Positions 6,104 to 6,639 of a stretch of 6,639 nt of DNA are shown here, piece after piece. The position numbers were made by a program, and so were the translations under genes. The stretch is from positions 1-6,639 of the forward strand of contig JAGAFM010000098.1 of NCBI GenBank assembly GCA_017612655.1, read 5' to 3'. The notes beneath the pieces were generated by a model. The model was not told the DNA's origin and searched no databases. It was given only the letters and a program-made list of their open reading frames with translations. How positions within the stretch are numbered: position 1 is the first letter of the stretch; the number at the start of each line of letters is the position of its first letter. This DNA comes from Clostridia bacterium (GTDB lineage: Bacteria > Bacillota > Clostridia > Oscillospirales > CAG-272).

Positions 6104-6639
6104 TTGAATGGGGGGATCTCTTTGAACAGTCCGGTTTCTTTCGAGAGAAAGGGAAGAAAAACAGGCCTTTTCCTCATTCTGTTGATCTACTGCGGCGCCG
6201 TCCTGTTTGGCCTCTGGATTTTTCGGTCTTTCCTTTCGGATCTTTTGTTTCCATATTCTTTGCTGATTGCGGACGTTACGGCCACCCTGTTTGTGTTTCT
6301 TTTTTCGCTGATTTTCCGGAATGCCTCTGTCTATGACCCGTACTGGAGTGTTCAGCCGCCGGTGATTCTGTTTGCCTTCGCCCTTTCGTCATCTTTCACT
6401 CCGCTGTCCGTGCTCCTTCTTCTCTCCGTCTTTTTCTGGGGGATCCGCCTGACCGTGAACTGGATCCGCACCTTTCAGTCCCTGGAAAAACAGGATTGGA
6501 GGTACGATCTTCTGAGGGAGAAAAGCGGTCCATTTTACTTCTTTGTCAACTTGTTCGGCATCCATCTGGTACCGACTCTCGTCGTATTCCTCTGCATTCT
6601 GCCACCGGTGACGGCTGTTCGGAACGGCTCTGTACTGAA
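6104..6639 (+). CDS. DUF1295-family (steroid 5-alpha-reductase-like) integral membrane protein, 3' end missing
   Basis: Only the first 178 codons are in the window. The frame is very hydrophobic, with membrane segments at about residues 21-41, 46-71, 84-112 and 146-167. It carries the conserved signature of DUF1295 proteins: VYDPYWSVQP (76-85), WGIRLTVNWIR (112-122) and EKQDWRYDLLR (128-138), followed by FFVNLFGIHLVPTL. This family is related to steroid 5-alpha-reductases and isoprenylcysteine methyltransferases; the NADPH- or SAM-binding part would lie in the missing C terminus, and the substrate of bacterial members is largely unknown. No in-frame ATG exists between the upstream stop at 6032 and the conserved region. 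TTG 6104 is preferred because GGAG is 8 nt upstream, the spacing used by two other genes here. TTG 6122, after a G-run, is the alternative. The gene has its own promoter and leader hairpin. An ATG at 6064 belongs to another frame that lacks any family motif. Confidence 0.82.
   Translation, partial: MNGGISLNSPVSFERKGRKTGLFLILLIYCGAVLFGLWIFRSFLSDLLFPYSLLIADVTATLFVFLFSLIFRNASVYDPYWSVQPPVILFAFALSSSFTPLSVLLLLSVFFWGIRLTVNWIRTFQSLEKQDWRYDLLREKSGPFYFFVNLFGIHLVPTLVVFLCILPPVTAVRNGSVL

Noticed and set aside
6004..6336. A 110-codon plus-strand frame with an ATG at 6064
   Set aside because: It overlaps the promoter and leader hairpin and lies in a different frame from the DUF1295 signature. It ends at 6336 without any recognisable motif.

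Overview
The window reads as chromosomal DNA from a bacterium with strong Shine-Dalgarno sites (AAGGAG, GGAGG), frequent GTG/TTG starts, sigma-A-type promoters and a moderately high GC content with G/C-rich third positions. The gene set is an M42 aminopeptidase, a CtpE-like P-type ATPase, pyroglutamyl-peptidase I, a membrane-anchored alpha/beta hydrolase, a DUF4838/GH67-N-like lipoprotein and a DUF1295 membrane protein. This set suggests an anaerobic Bacillota (Clostridia-like) lineage; that placement is an inference, since there is no rRNA or marker gene here.

Layout. Positions 1-5754 hold five tightly packed genes, all on the minus strand. In transcription order they are: M42 peptidase (5754-4711), 45-nt gap, P-type ATPase (4665-2245), 24-nt gap, pcp (2220-1630), 23-nt gap, alpha/beta hydrolase (1606-566), 4-nt ATGA overlap, lipoprotein (569 to beyond position 1). 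They look like one operon driven by an extended -10 promoter at 5874-5902. On the other side of a roughly 350-bp divergent intergenic region, a second promoter (6004-6032, TTGACT-17-TACAAT) reads rightwards into a DUF1295-family membrane protein. That gene probably starts at TTG 6104 and is cut by the window end.

How the genes may work together. The M42 enzyme and Pcp are complementary cytoplasmic exopeptidases: Pcp removes N-terminal pyroglutamate, which blocks other aminopeptidases, and the M42 enzyme trims ordinary N termini. The ATPase probably moves a divalent cation such as Ca2+. The hydrolase and the lipoprotein act at the membrane surface, and the lipoprotein's domain type points to carbohydrate binding or processing. 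The operon is therefore best read as peptide/nutrient turnover plus cell-surface functions, not as a single known pathway.

No defence system, mobile element, CRISPR array, tRNA or rRNA is visible. The least ordinary features are regulatory: a perfect 9-bp hairpin overlapping the ribosome-binding site of the DUF1295 gene, two orphan Shine-Dalgarno sequences in the leader of the M42 operon, and a hairpin across the M42 stop codon. I see no convincing evidence of a new multi-gene system.
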